Shown: positions 43,748-51,875, counted from the first letter of the stretch. The stretch: DNA of 64,000 nt from Saccharibacillus sacchari DSM 19268 (GCF_000585395.1 NZ_KK073875.1:4704298-4768297); one strand, 5' to 3'. Numbers and translations: made by a program. Notes: generated by a model not told the origin, from the sequence alone.

Positions 43748-45565
43748 CTACTTATGAAGGTGAAACGGCACAGTCGTCACGATAACATCCTTATAGTTAA
43801 GCAGATAAGCCCTCATCATCAAGCTCGTCTGATTATGCAGTACCGCTTCCCACCAATGCTTCGTGATGAACTGCGGAATCAGCACGGTGATATTGTCCTG
43901 TTCGCCTTTTTTCCATTCTACCGTATCAATGAACTTGCGAAGCGGACGCATGATGCTGCGGTAACGGGATTTGAGCACGATCAATCGGATGCCCGGGTCC
44001 CATTCCTCCCACTTCTCTTCCATCTTGCGAATCGACTCGTCATCGAAACCGATATACACGGCGACCACGCTATCCGACAGCGTCTTGGCGTAGCTGACCG
44101 TGTTGCGAACGACCTGCGTAATGCCGGATACCGGAATAATAACCGTGTTTCCTTTGACGCAAGGCTTGTCGAGCGCAAGATCGATCCGAAGCTGATCCGC
44201 CGTGTTTTCGTAATGCCGATGGATCTTCGCGAACAAATAGACGACGATCGGCAGGAAAATGAATACGACCCAAACCTGCGCAAATTTGGTGAAAATGAAG
44301 ATCAACGTAATGGACAGCGTCGTCAGCATCCCGATCGTATTGACGACAAGTTTGCCCTGCCAGCCTTTCGGCTTGTGTTTGACCCAGCGAATCATCATGC
44401 CGAGCTGGGACAGCGTGAACGGAATGAATACGCCGACCGCGTACAGAGGAATCAGGCTATCCGTATTCCCTTCGAACACGATGACCAGAATCGCCGACAT
44501 GACGCTTAAGAAAATGATTCCGTTCGAGAAGCCCAGACGGTCGCCGCGCACCATGAACATATGCGGCAGGTATTTATCTTTCGCCAGCATGAATGCCAGC
44601 AGCGGAAAAGCCGAGTATGCCGTATTGGCCGCAAGGAACAGAATGACCGCCGTCACGCCTTGAATCACGAAGTACATCCAACCGCGGCCGAACGTAGCCT
44701 CCGCAATCTGCGAAATGACGGTCGCTTTTTCGTCGGGACGAATACCGTACCAATAAGCGAGCAGCGTGATGCCGGTAAACATCGCGCCCAGGATCAGGCC
44801 CATCATCACGAGCGTGGCCGCCGCGTTTTTCGGAGCGGGATCGCGGAAGTTCGGAATGGCATTGGACACGGCTTCCACGCCGGTCAGCGCAGAACAACCC
44901 GAGCTGAATGCCTTCAATAACAGGAACAGGCTGACGTTAGATATGGTCGCCTCCATCTGCGGAGCCGCCGCAGGTGCGCCGCCAGTGAAGTAATTGATCG
45001 TGCCGATGATAATCAGAAGGAAAATCGACACGACGAACGCATAGATCGGAATCGCCAGCACGGAGGCGGATTCCGTCACGCCGCGCAGGTTCATCAGCGT
45101 AAGGAACACGATCATGGCAAGCGCGATCAGTACTCGATCGTCATGCAGCGCCGGAAAAGCTGACGTGATCGCGTCCGTGCCTGCCGAGGAGCTTACCGCT
45201 ACGGTCAGGATGTAATCGACGAGCAGAGAGCCGCCCGCGATCAGACTGGAAAATTTCCCGATGTTATCCTTCGCGACGATATACGCGCCGCCTCCGGTCG
45301 GGTAGGCGAAAATCGTTTGACGGTAGGACACGATCAGAATAGCCAGCAAAGCCAGCACCGCCAAGGCAATCGGCAGAGAATACCAGAGCGCGGCGGCTCC
45401 GGCCAAGATGAGGACAATCAGAATTTGTTCGGTTCCGTACGCGACGGAAGACAATGCGTCTGACGAGAGAATGGCCAACGCTTTGAGCTTACCGAGCTTT
45501 TCGCCCTCGAGTTCGTTCGATTTCATGGGTCTGCCGATCAGAAATCTTTTGATTTTGCCTGTCAT
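43748..45565 (-). CDS. kimA: KimA-type potassium importer (APC superfamily)
   Basis: A 605-residue transporter with about 12 transmembrane helices and a C-terminal soluble domain of about 150 residues, the length and layout of Bacillus subtilis KimA (YdaO). Helix 1 has the APC glycine-rich break (LSSDALSSVAYGTEQ); AYPTGGGAYIVAKDN and VDYILTVAVSSSAGTDAI follow. KimA is a high-affinity K+/H+ symporter inhibited by cyclic di-AMP. ATG 45565 has AAGGAAG nine bases upstream. A possible c-di-AMP riboswitch lies in the leader. A general amino-acid permease is the alternative but is less likely given the soluble domain. Confidence 0.85.
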   Translation of the reverse strand: MTGKIKRFLIGRPMKSNELEGEKLGKLKALAILSSDALSSVAYGTEQILIVLILAGAAALWYSLPIALAVLALLAILIVSYRQTIFAYPTGGGAYIVAKDNIGKFSSLIAGGSLLVDYILTVAVSSSAGTDAITSAFPALHDDRVLIALAMIVFLTLMNLRGVTESASVLAIPIYAFVVSIFLLIIIGTINYFTGGAPAAAPQMEATISNVSLFLLLKAFSSGCSALTGVEAVSNAIPNFRDPAPKNAAATLVMMGLILGAMFTGITLLAYWYGIRPDEKATVISQIAEATFGRGWMYFVIQGVTAVILFLAANTAYSAFPLLAFMLAKDKYLPHMFMVRGDRLGFSNGIIFLSVMSAILVIVFEGNTDSLIPLYAVGVFIPFTLSQLGMMIRWVKHKPKGWQGKLVVNTIGMLTTLSITLIFIFTKFAQVWVVFIFLPIVVYLFAKIHRHYENTADQLRIDLALDKPCVKGNTVIIPVSGITQVVRNTVSYAKTLSDSVVAVYIGFDDESIRKMEEKWEEWDPGIRLIVLKSRYRSIMRPLRKFIDTVEWKKGEQDNITVLIPQFITKHWWEAVLHNQTSLMMRAYLLNYKDVIVTTVPFHLHK

Positions 45566-45622
45566 GGTTGGTTACTTCCTTCTTTGGTTGATGTCGTAAG
45601 TTTAGAGGTTCGAACACGGGTA

Positions 45623-45766
45623 CGCTTAATCGCCCGAAGCAGAATCTACCGCTTTACTTTAAGGATTTCACCCATAATTAGCAATCTCAGATTAATGCCG
45701 TTTTCATTCGTTTTCGTCCTTTTTCTCACACTTTCAAGATAAGGGTTCCTCGCCGCGAAGCGCAGC
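45623..45766 (-). promoter_or_regulatory. Possible cyclic di-AMP (ydaO-type) riboswitch in the kimA leader
   Basis: Read on the minus strand the leader has CGCTT near its 5' end and AAGCG at its 3' end (a possible P1), GAGGAACCC (cf. GGGGGACCC of the ydaO aptamer) and TGGGTGAAATCC (cf. TGGGGTGAATCC), in the right order, then GGTAGA and CGGGCG. The match is partial and I cannot fold it reliably. kimA is a known target of this riboswitch class in Bacillus. Confidence 0.45.
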
Positions 45767-45893
45767 GCGTCCAATCTCATCCGTACGCTGGAATTCGCGA
45801 TTTGTGAACGCTTGGAGATCGAATTTCACGAAATGTTTCACTCAAGCGGAGAACGTGTAAGCTTTTAAGAAACCAGCAGAAAGGGTGAGAAGC

Positions 45894-46076
45894 ATGACGA
45901 GAGATCCCAAAGCCGAAGTGAAGGACAAAGGGCCAGGCCCTGACGGCATTCCCGAAGCCGATCCCCACTACGAAGACACCGATCCGGGCGAATTCGAAAA
46001 AGTGACCCGGGACAACTTGACCAACGACGAAAGCCTGATCGTCGATCCGGAAGATTCCGAGGAATACGACCGTTGA
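45894..46076 (+). CDS. Small acidic hypothetical protein
   Basis: A 60-residue protein rich in Asp, Glu and Pro, with no hydrophobic segment and no recognised motif (GPGPDGIPEADPHYEDTD in the middle). It is probably intrinsically disordered. ATG 45894 has AAAGGGTGAG four bases upstream. It lies first in a row of small plus-strand genes and is divergent from kimA. Function unknown. Confidence 0.6.
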   Translation: MTRDPKAEVKDKGPGPDGIPEADPHYEDTDPGEFEKVTRDNLTNDESLIVDPEDSEEYDR

Positions 46077-46191
46077 TTTTGTCTCTTTTTTACAGACTCG
46101 TTTCCGTTCATATCAGCAAATTTTCGTACACGAAACAGCCTCTTTTCCGGTATAATGAAGCTTCGACTACCGGCTAAGGAGGCTTCTTCGC

Positions 46192-46677
46192 GTGAGCAAA
46201 AAAAATTCCCGCAAAAAAAAGGGGCGCGCGCCGTCGTTAATTACGATTGTGATCGCGATTGTACTGGCTTTGTTCGCTCCTCAAATTTATAAAGCGGTCG
46301 GTCCTTTATTGGATCTGGATGTTGATTTCGGCAATACGGGCACACGCACCGGCGAGGTCGTCACGCTCGAATTTCCGGTGGACCGTTACCCGAAAACCGC
46401 TGCCCATATCCAAAATGCCATCAACAAAGGCGAATCCGCCGTTTGCACGATTGATCGCGACGGAGCCAAGGAGAACCGGGAAGATTCGCTGCGCGGCATC
46501 CCGACGAAAAAAGGCTTTGACCGCGATGAATGGCCGATGGCCATGTGCGAAGAAGGCGGCACGGGTGCGGATATCGAATACATTTCTCCTTCCGATAACC
46601 GGGGAGCAGGTTCCTGGGTCGGCAACGCGCTCGAGGATTACCCGGACGGCACCCGGGTAGAATTCGTTTTCGAATGA
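46192..46677 (+). CDS. NucA/NucB-type deoxyribonuclease, membrane anchored
   Basis: A 161-residue protein. A basic cytoplasmic tail leads to one hydrophobic segment ([20 protein letters not shown]), placing the enzyme outside. The nuclease part has the DNA-entry nuclease signature [18 protein letters not shown] followed by [18 protein letters not shown]. The DRDE and SDNRGAGSW motifs carry the catalytic Asp/Glu and Asn residues. Relatives cut DNA during competence (NucA) or mother-cell lysis (NucB). The start is GTG 46192 with GGAGG nine bases upstream. It precedes a DUF202 gene. Confidence 0.88.
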   Translation: MSKKNSRKKKGRAPSLITIVIAIVLALFAPQIYKAVGPLLDLDVDFGNTGTRTGEVVTLEFPVDRYPKTAAHIQNAINKGESAVCTIDRDGAKENREDSLRGIPTKKGFDRDEWPMAMCEEGGTGADIEYISPSDNRGAGSWVGNALEDYPDGTRVEFVFE

Positions 46678-46721
46678 CCGCGCAGCGCCGCAGCATTTGA
46701 CCGGAAACGGAGGCGATGAAC

Positions 46722-47096
46722 ATGAAATCGACGAACGGCCAGCCGCCGTCCGAACAAAAATACGTACAGCAGCATCTTGCCAACGAACGCACTTACCTGG
46801 CCTGGATCCGTACCTGCATTGCCGTCGCCGGGTTGGGCTTTCTCGCGGCAGGTCTGACATTCAACTCCGCTTACGGCGAAAAAGCGCATGTTTTCGCCGT
46901 AGTGGCCGGCATGGGTTCGTTGACCTTCGCGCTTTCGCTGCTGCTGGCCGCCACCCATGAATACCGGAGCAAACGCCGGGACATTAATGAAGAGGTTTTC
47001 CGGGCTTCGCGCTTGGCCGTTAATCTGACGCTCGGATTTATGCTTGTGTTGTTCGTCCTGCTGTTCGTTCTGGCAGGATTCATCCTTTTTGGATAA
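46722..47096 (+). CDS. DUF202 (YidH-type) inner-membrane protein
   Basis: A 124-residue protein with three transmembrane segments. QQHLANERTYLAWIRTCIAV is the hallmark of DUF202 proteins, and VAGLGFLAAGL and the C-terminal LTLGFMLVLFVLLFVLAGF helix complete it. Function is unknown. ATG 46722 lies eight bases after GGAGG and is preferred over ATG 46716. It follows the nuclease gene by 44 bases, so the two are likely co-transcribed. Confidence 0.88.
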   Translation: MKSTNGQPPSEQKYVQQHLANERTYLAWIRTCIAVAGLGFLAAGLTFNSAYGEKAHVFAVVAGMGSLTFALSLLLAATHEYRSKRRDINEEVFRASRLAVNLTLGFMLVLFVLLFVLAGFILFG

Positions 47097-47208
47097 AAAG
47101 ATTCATGCGCAAGAGCGACTTGACCGTTTTTGCTTTTTCCAACGATAATGAAAAGAGATTCGTCCCCGGCAGAACGCGGGACAGAAGTTCGGGAAAGGAG
47201 GACCCGCC

Positions 47209-47574
47209 ATGCGGCTTCGCGGAAACGAACGTCGTTTATATGAAAAAATAGCCATTCTATCGTTATGCCTGCTTTTTTTGCTTTTGCCTGACGTTCGGTT
47301 CGCCGGCACGGGCGGCAATGCTTCCGATACGGATCTCCGACACTCGGGCTATCATCAGCAGCACCAATATGCGCCGCCCGCGGTTTCCCATGACACGACT
47401 GCTCCCGACGGATCGGCGTGGCGTTGGGTACTCGGCTTAGCCGCAGCGGGTCTTGCCTTCTCGCTGCAAGCCCTTCACGCCGAGTCGCGCATCCCGATCC
47501 TGTGCAAGCATCGGATGCTGAGGCCGCTCAAATTCAGGTGTTCGTTTTTGACCCTTTTCCGGTTTGCGAACTGA
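47209..47574 (+). CDS. Small membrane-associated hypothetical protein
   Basis: A 121-residue protein with AAAGGAGG upstream of ATG 47209. One hydrophobic segment near residue 15 (IAILSLCLLFLLLPDVRFA) may be a signal peptide. A His/Gln-rich linker (HSGYHQQHQYAPPAV) is followed by a second hydrophobic stretch (WVLGLAAAGLAFSLQA) and a basic tail. I do not recognise a family; the codon pattern and ribosome site support translation. Confidence 0.6.
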   Translation: MRLRGNERRLYEKIAILSLCLLFLLLPDVRFAGTGGNASDTDLRHSGYHQQHQYAPPAVSHDTTAPDGSAWRWVLGLAAAGLAFSLQALHAESRIPILCKHRMLRPLKFRCSFLTLFRFAN

Positions 47575-47606
47575 ATACGAATTCGCCCGGAAAGGAGGAA
47601 ACACGC

Positions 47607-47744
47607 ATGTCTAAAGGAACTTTGCACCGTACGGAAGACCATCACAAGCATGAAGGTCTGATCATGGTTCGCGAGCTGCGCACGATTCTGTTCTTTACGT
47701 TGGGATCGGTTGCGGTTGTGGTGGGGTTGTCGTTCTTTATGTAA
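47607..47744 (+). CDS. 45-residue single-pass membrane peptide
   Basis: ATG 47607 follows AAAGGAGGAAACACGC. A charged, His-rich N-terminal half (TLHRTEDHHKHEG) precedes one transmembrane helix (ILFFTLGSVAVVVGLSFFM). It is the last gene of the plus-strand run and is followed by repeat copy E and a terminator. Function unknown. Confidence 0.6.
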   Translation: MSKGTLHRTEDHHKHEGLIMVRELRTILFFTLGSVAVVVGLSFFM

Positions 47745-47769
47745 AAGGTTGAGTTGCTATTCGTGCGGG

Positions 47770-47900
47770 GCGGGGCTGCGGGAGAAGATCGTTCAAAACG
47801 CTGTCTCACTCAAAAAGCTGCTGAATGAAAATTCAAGGAAGAAGCTTTTTGAGTTCAAAGGCGTTTTTCACTGATCTTCTCCCTCCGCCCTCTCGCTTCG
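47770..47900 (+). repeat. Palindromic intergenic repeat, copy E
   Basis: GGGAGAAGATCGTTCAAAACGC (in pieces) at the left pairs with GCGTTTTTCACTGATCTTCTCCC at the right. CAAAAAGCT and AGCTTTTTG form the inner stem. The change AAATTC to AAGATC on the left is mirrored by GATCTT on the right. Confidence 0.85.
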
Positions 47901-47954
47901 CTCGAAATAGAACCTCTTAAATAAAGAAGTATGGAATAGATGAGCAAATAAAAC

Positions 47955-47999
47955 AGGTTGTCTTGGAAGTCGGGATCGGCTTCGGGGCAGCCTTTTTTT
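47955..47999 (+). terminator. Terminator of the small envelope-gene run
   Basis: AGGTTGTC and GGCAGCCT pair with G-U wobbles and are followed by seven T residues. Confidence 0.7.
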
Positions 48000-48044
48000 G
48001 TATGCGCAAATTATCAAAGACACGGAGCGTATCAGCCAAAAAAC

Positions 48045-48147
48045 AAAAAAAGAGCCCCGGCGCCTAAGCGTCGGGGCTAAAGTCTATGTTACAGAGGGGT
48101 TGTGTCATTAATATATCCAGTTTAGCTTAAGCGTACCTGATAGAAAC
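48045..48147 (-). ncRNA. Candidate small regulatory RNA, RoxS/RsaE-like
   Basis: An orphan minus-strand terminator (AGCCCCGACGC-ttag-GCGCCGGGGCT, then CTTTTTTT at 48078-48045) has no protein gene upstream; the next minus gene at 49137 has its own terminator. A TATAAT (48159-48154) would start a transcript of about 100 bases near 48147. It contains ATTAATGACACAACCCCTCT, which recalls the C-rich ACCCC seed and leader of RoxS/RsaE sRNAs. The -35 is poor. Family assignment is tentative. Confidence 0.4.
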
Positions 48148-48247
48148 CTGAAGATTATATTAAAATTTCGAAAAAGGATCGAAAAGGCGAAAAAAAGGGT
48201 TGATCGTACCCATTTCACGTAACTTGCTTTCTTTTTTTCAAAAACGC

Positions 48248-48279
48248 TTGACACTTACCTTTACATCATATACTATAAT
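48248..48279 (+). promoter_or_regulatory. Promoter of the azoreductase gene
   Basis: A perfect TTGACA (48248-48253) is followed by TACTAT at 17 bases and TATAAT at 20 bases spacing. An AGTA-aa-TACT dyad sits just downstream and may be an operator of a YodB/MhqR-type redox regulator; this is inference. Confidence 0.65.
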
Positions 48280-48323
48280 TAAGAAAGTAAATACTAAAGA
48301 TATTGTTCAGGAGGAAATTATCC

Positions 48324-48950
48324 ATGTCCCACGTTCTTTTCGTTAAAGCAAACAACCGTCCGGCTGACCAATCCGCTACGGTAAAACTGTACGACAGCTT
48401 CGTACAAAGCTATAAAGCCGCTAACCCGAACGATCTGGTAACTGAACTGAACCTGTTCGAAGCCGATCTTCCTTACTACGATAACGACATGATGACAGGT
48501 CTGTACAAAGCAGCCAACGGCATCGAAGCGACTTCGGAAGAGCAACGCCTTGCAGGTCTGGCTAACACGTACCTGGACCAATTCCTGGGTGCTGACAAAG
48601 TCGTGTTCGCATTCCCGCTGTGGAACTTCACCATCCCGGCTCAACTGCTGACTTACCTCTTCTACCTGAACCAAGCAGGCAAAACGTTCAAATACACGGC
48701 TGAAGGCCCTGTAGGTCTGGTAACGGACAAAAAGGTTGCCCTGCTGCAAGCACGTGGCGGCGTGTACTCCATCGAGCCAATGAGCGGCATGGAAATGTCC
48801 CTTAACTACGTGAAAAATACACTGGGCTTCTGGGGCATTCAAAACCCTGAGACTGTTGTTGTCGAAGGACACAACCAATTCCCGGACCGCGCAGCTTCGA
48901 TCATCGAAGAAGGCGTGAAGCAAGCGGCTGAACTGGCTGCAAAATTCTAA
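48324..48950 (+). CDS. azoR: FMN-dependent NADH-azoreductase
   Basis: A 208-residue flavodoxin-like quinone/azo reductase. It reduces quinones or azo compounds by two-electron transfer using NADH. Motifs: LFVKANNRPADQSATVKLYDS for FMN phosphate binding, FAFPLWNFTIPAQLLTYLFY (flavin ring contact), and LLQARGGVYS. ATG 48324 has CAGGAGG upstream. Codon choice is unusually uniform (CTG, GCT, GGT), suggesting high expression. Bacillus relatives are induced by quinones through YodB or MhqR, fitting the dioxygenase pair at 49914-51842. Confidence 0.95.
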   Translation: MSHVLFVKANNRPADQSATVKLYDSFVQSYKAANPNDLVTELNLFEADLPYYDNDMMTGLYKAANGIEATSEEQRLAGLANTYLDQFLGADKVVFAFPLWNFTIPAQLLTYLFYLNQAGKTFKYTAEGPVGLVTDKKVALLQARGGVYSIEPMSGMEMSLNYVKNTLGFWGIQNPETVVVEGHNQFPDRAASIIEEGVKQAAELAAKF

Positions 48951-48968
48951 TTCAACTTTCATTAAAAA

Positions 48969-48995
48969 AAGGTCCGCTTCGGCGGGCCTTTTTTT
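48969..48995 (+). terminator. Terminator of the azoreductase gene
   Basis: AGGTCCGC-ttcg-GCGGGCCT followed by T residues, about 20 bases after the stop. Confidence 0.93.
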
Positions 48996-49037
48996 GCGCG
49001 GCGATCATGCCGATCCCTTCTTCGCAAAACGAAAAAT

Positions 49038-49067
49038 AAAAGCCTCGTTCAAAAGAACGAGGCTTTT
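49038..49067. terminator. Bidirectional terminator hairpin
   Basis: AAAAGCCTCGTTC-aaaa-GAACGAGGCTTTT is a perfect 13-bp stem. On the minus strand it terminates the 49137-49367 gene. Confidence 0.9.
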
Positions 49068-49136
49068 CTATAGCAGCTCCCTTTTTTATGGCAAAGGCTC
49101 TGCTTACTATATAGGATCAAAGTATCTTGCCGACTG

Positions 49137-49367
49137 TTAATATTGGTGGCCTGGAACTTCCGTACTCGAAATGTCTTCGATAGAGAGTTCCTTCAGTTCT
49201 CCCCATTTGCCGATGGTCAGCTTTCCGCCTCCCAGATCGAGTTCCGTAATTTGTCCTACGAACAGCTCATCTGAGCTATACACCCGAATCACGACAAAGT
49301 AGCCATTCGTAAAAATGCGCTGCAAGTCCGCGTGCACCTTCGTTACGTTCCGTTCTTCGATTTCCAT
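49137..49367 (-). CDS. Small conserved hypothetical protein
   Basis: A 76-residue soluble protein. FTNGYFVVIRVYSSDELFVG and ITELDLGGGKLTIGKWGELK suggest a small beta-barrel. No family is recognised. ATG 49367 lies six bases after AAGGAG; the longer frame to 49499 covers promoter-like AT-rich DNA and is rejected. Confidence 0.7.
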   Translation of the reverse strand: MEIEERNVTKVHADLQRIFTNGYFVVIRVYSSDELFVGQITELDLGGGKLTIGKWGELKELSIEDISSTEVPGHQY

Positions 49368-49683
49368 ATGAGTCTCCTTAATAAGGATTCCACAAACGGA
49401 CAGTCCGAACTGTTGAATAAGCACGGCTATCAAGTTGTACTCCTTTTGCAATACCCTAACTGTAGCACTCCGATGTGATAAAAAGCAAACTTTTTTCAAA
49501 GATGAAACGTTTCGGCGCGGAAAAATCGGGTAAAGTAATAAGTTATATGTCAGTTTTTCTATCCTTTCTTTCCGAAAAAGAGCAGCTTTTTAATATGTTT
49601 TTGAATTTCCGATGTAACCTTTATCCTTTTTTTTCGTACCGGAAAGCAGCGATACATTCCAAGGCGACAGGAGAGGTCAACGA
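49368..49683. other. Gene-free stretch between divergent small genes
   Basis: An AT-rich interval of 316 bases. Frames crossing it have no ribosome site. It should hold the promoters of both flanking genes; I see no distinctive structure. Confidence 0.5.
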
Positions 49684-49833
49684 ATGGCATGGCAATCAAG
49701 GCGTCAACGCAGAGAGCGCAGAGGAAGATTCGACGGGATTTGGGACGTGCTCGAAATCTTGTTTGAACTGCTAGTTTGGGCTCCTAGATTGATTTTCGGC
49801 TTTTTTCGCATCATTCTGAAGATTTTCGACTGA
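49684..49833 (+). CDS. 49-residue basic membrane peptide
   Basis: ATG 49684 follows AGGAGAGGTCAACGA. An arginine-rich N-terminus (WQSRRQRRERRGRF) is followed by an aromatic hydrophobic stretch (ILFELLVWAPRLIFGFFRII) long enough to cross or lie on the membrane. It has its own terminator directly downstream. Function unknown; the layout resembles small bacterial membrane peptides in general. Confidence 0.58.
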   Translation: MAWQSRRQRRERRGRFDGIWDVLEILFELLVWAPRLIFGFFRIILKIFD

Positions 49834-49840
49834 TCGGTTC

Positions 49841-49890
49841 ACAAGGAAAGAGCCTGCTCCTTTTATAAGGCAAGCAAGCTCTTTCCTTGT
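49841..49890. terminator. Bidirectional terminator
   Basis: ACAAGGAAAGAGC (49841-49853) and GCTCTTTCCTTGT (49878-49890) are perfectly complementary. It lies between the small peptide gene and the convergent dioxygenase gene. Confidence 0.85.
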
Positions 49891-49913
49891 CTCAATATTC
49901 CGGCCCGCTTAAA

Positions 49914-50843
49914 TCACGGCGCGATCGGCTGAAGCTTGGGCAATATACGATCAAAACGCGGACGCTCCGATTCCAGCCACGGCGGGAGCATCAGGCGATG
50001 CCCCAGCGCTTGCGACGCCTCATCGACAGCAAATCCCGGCGGATCGGTCGCAATCTCAAACAAAATTTCGCCGTGTTCTTTAAAATAGACGGCTTCAAAG
50101 TAATTGCGATTTTTCACTTCGGTCGGCTTGAAGCCCTCTTCGACCAGTTGATCGCGCCAGCGCAACAATTCCGCCTCGTCTTTCGCTCTCCAGGCAATAT
50201 GATGGACCGTTCCGGCCCCCATTAACCCGCGAACCTTACCCTGCTCTATCACGTCAATGCGATTGCCGATCTCTCCATTGGCCTGAAAACGAATCCGCCC
50301 GTCTTCCCGACCGATCTCGCTTAATCCCAGCACGCGTTGAAGCACGTCCGCCGTCTGTTCAGGCGCAGACGTTAACAATGTCGCTCCCGACAATCCCATA
50401 ATCGCTTCATTTTCGCCGATCGACCCGAAAGCTTGGCCGCGAAGCATTGTCGTCCGTCCCACGAGGTCAAGCTTCAATCCGTCCGGGTCTTCAAAAGATA
50501 GTACAGGTTCTCCGAACAAGATCCGACTGCGGAACTCCACGTCGAAGCGCGCCAGTCTTTCTTTCCAAAAATCCAGCGAATCGACCGGAACAGCCAGCGC
50601 GGCCGTCTCGACCTGCCCGGTTCCGATTCTTCCCTTCGGCTGCTTCTCCCACGGAAAAAAGGTCAGCAGCGTGCCCGGTGAACCTGCCGGGTCGCCAAAA
50701 TACAGGTGGTACACTTCGGGACGATCGAAGTTCACCGTTTTTTTCACCAGCCGCACTCCTAATACTCCTGTATAGAAATCGAGGGTTCTTTGTGCAGAGT
50801 TGACCATCGAAGTAATATGATGAATTCCCGCTGTCGTTGGCAT
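49914..50843 (-). CDS. Ring-cleaving dioxygenase (MhqO-like), second gene of the pair
   Basis: A 309-residue protein with two glyoxalase/VOC domains. It begins GIHHITSMVNSAQRTLDFY, carrying the first metal-binding His region; VHHIAWRAKDEAELLRW and HGEILFEIATDPPGFAVDE carry the second His and the Glu. Relatives (MhqO, MhqE, MhqA) are linked to catechol and hydroquinone resistance. It lies 27 bases after its paralogue and shares about half its residues by eye, so it is a tandem duplicate in one operon. Confidence 0.92.
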   Translation of the reverse strand: MPTTAGIHHITSMVNSAQRTLDFYTGVLGVRLVKKTVNFDRPEVYHLYFGDPAGSPGTLLTFFPWEKQPKGRIGTGQVETAALAVPVDSLDFWKERLARFDVEFRSRILFGEPVLSFEDPDGLKLDLVGRTTMLRGQAFGSIGENEAIMGLSGATLLTSAPEQTADVLQRVLGLSEIGREDGRIRFQANGEIGNRIDVIEQGKVRGLMGAGTVHHIAWRAKDEAELLRWRDQLVEEGFKPTEVKNRNYFEAVYFKEHGEILFEIATDPPGFAVDEASQALGHRLMLPPWLESERPRFDRILPKLQPIAP

Positions 50844-50870
50844 TGCGCTGCCTCCTTTCGTTGTTGCTTT

Positions 50871-51842
50871 TTATTTATCTTCCTGTTTCTCTGCCTTGCC
50901 TTCTTCATTCAGTTCCCGTACTTCAAACGGAATCAACGTCTGTTCAAGCTGCGTCCGATATTGCTCGTACTGTGCAGGCAGCTTCAACGCGGTTCCCATA
51001 CTTTCCGGCGTCTCGTCGTGCGCAAAGCCCGGAGGATCCGTCGCGATCTCGAACAGAATTTCGCCGTGCTCGCGGAAGTATACGGCATTGAAGTAATTGC
51101 GATCTTGCACCTGCGTCACGCCGTACCCGTTATCCGCCACATAGTCCTGCCATTCCCGTTGATCCGCATCGTCCGACGCTCTCCAAGCAATATGGTGCAC
51201 CGTGCCGACGCCCATGGTGCCGCGAGCGATCGGCGTGAGTTTCAGATCAATGATGTTGCCGATATCCGACGTTGAACGGTAGCGCGCCAGATCGCCGTCT
51301 TGTCCGATATATTCAAGTCCCATGACGTTCGCAAGCAAATCTGCGGTTTTTTCCGGATCGGCCGACAGCAACGTTGCTCCGCCGAAGCCTTTGATCGCGG
51401 TCTCAGGGGTAACGCCGCCGAACGTCCAGGTGTTGACTTCGCCTTCCTCGCGTTCTACCAGTTCCAAATGCAATCCGTGCGGGTCATCGAATTCCAGATA
51501 ACTTTCGCCGAAACGATCAAAATCGCGAACCGCTACGTTAAACGAAGTCAGGCGCTCTTTCCAGAATGGCAGCGAGCCGACCGGTACGACGAACGAGGTG
51601 ATACCGACCTGGCCCGCTCCGATCTTGCCTTGATATGCATTCGCCCAAGGGAAGAACGTCATGATCGTGCCCGGCTTGCCTCCGTCGTTGCCGAAGTAGA
51701 AGTGGTACGTCTCGGGATCATCGAAGTTGACGGTCTGTTTCACCAAACGAAGTCCGAGCACGCCGGCGTAAAAGTCTACGTTTTCCTGAGGGTGACCTAC
51801 GATTGCGGTGATATGGTGGATACCTGCTGTTTGTTTTTTCAT
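50871..51842 (-). CDS. mhqO: Ring-cleaving dioxygenase MhqO
   Basis: A 323-residue VOC-superfamily enzyme with the same layout: GIHHITAIVGHPQENVDFYA, LVKQTVNFDDPETYHFYFG, TVHHIAWRASDDADQREW and HGEILFEIATDPPGFAHDE (metal ligands His, His, Glu). Such Fe-dependent extradiol-type enzymes are thought to open hydroquinone or catechol rings. ATG 51842 has GGAGG upstream, and the promoter carries two MhqR-like operators. It heads the two-gene operon. Confidence 0.92.
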   Translation of the reverse strand: MKKQTAGIHHITAIVGHPQENVDFYAGVLGLRLVKQTVNFDDPETYHFYFGNDGGKPGTIMTFFPWANAYQGKIGAGQVGITSFVVPVGSLPFWKERLTSFNVAVRDFDRFGESYLEFDDPHGLHLELVEREEGEVNTWTFGGVTPETAIKGFGGATLLSADPEKTADLLANVMGLEYIGQDGDLARYRSTSDIGNIIDLKLTPIARGTMGVGTVHHIAWRASDDADQREWQDYVADNGYGVTQVQDRNYFNAVYFREHGEILFEIATDPPGFAHDETPESMGTALKLPAQYEQYRTQLEQTLIPFEVRELNEEGKAEKQEDK

Positions 51843-51875
51843 GAGAATAACCTCCGTTTTTATTTTATATTAAGA

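Noticed and set aside
48318-48962. 214-residue minus-strand frame opposite the azoreductase gene
   Set aside because: Cys/Val/Gln-rich shadow sequence; the plus frame has promoter, ribosome site and family motifs.
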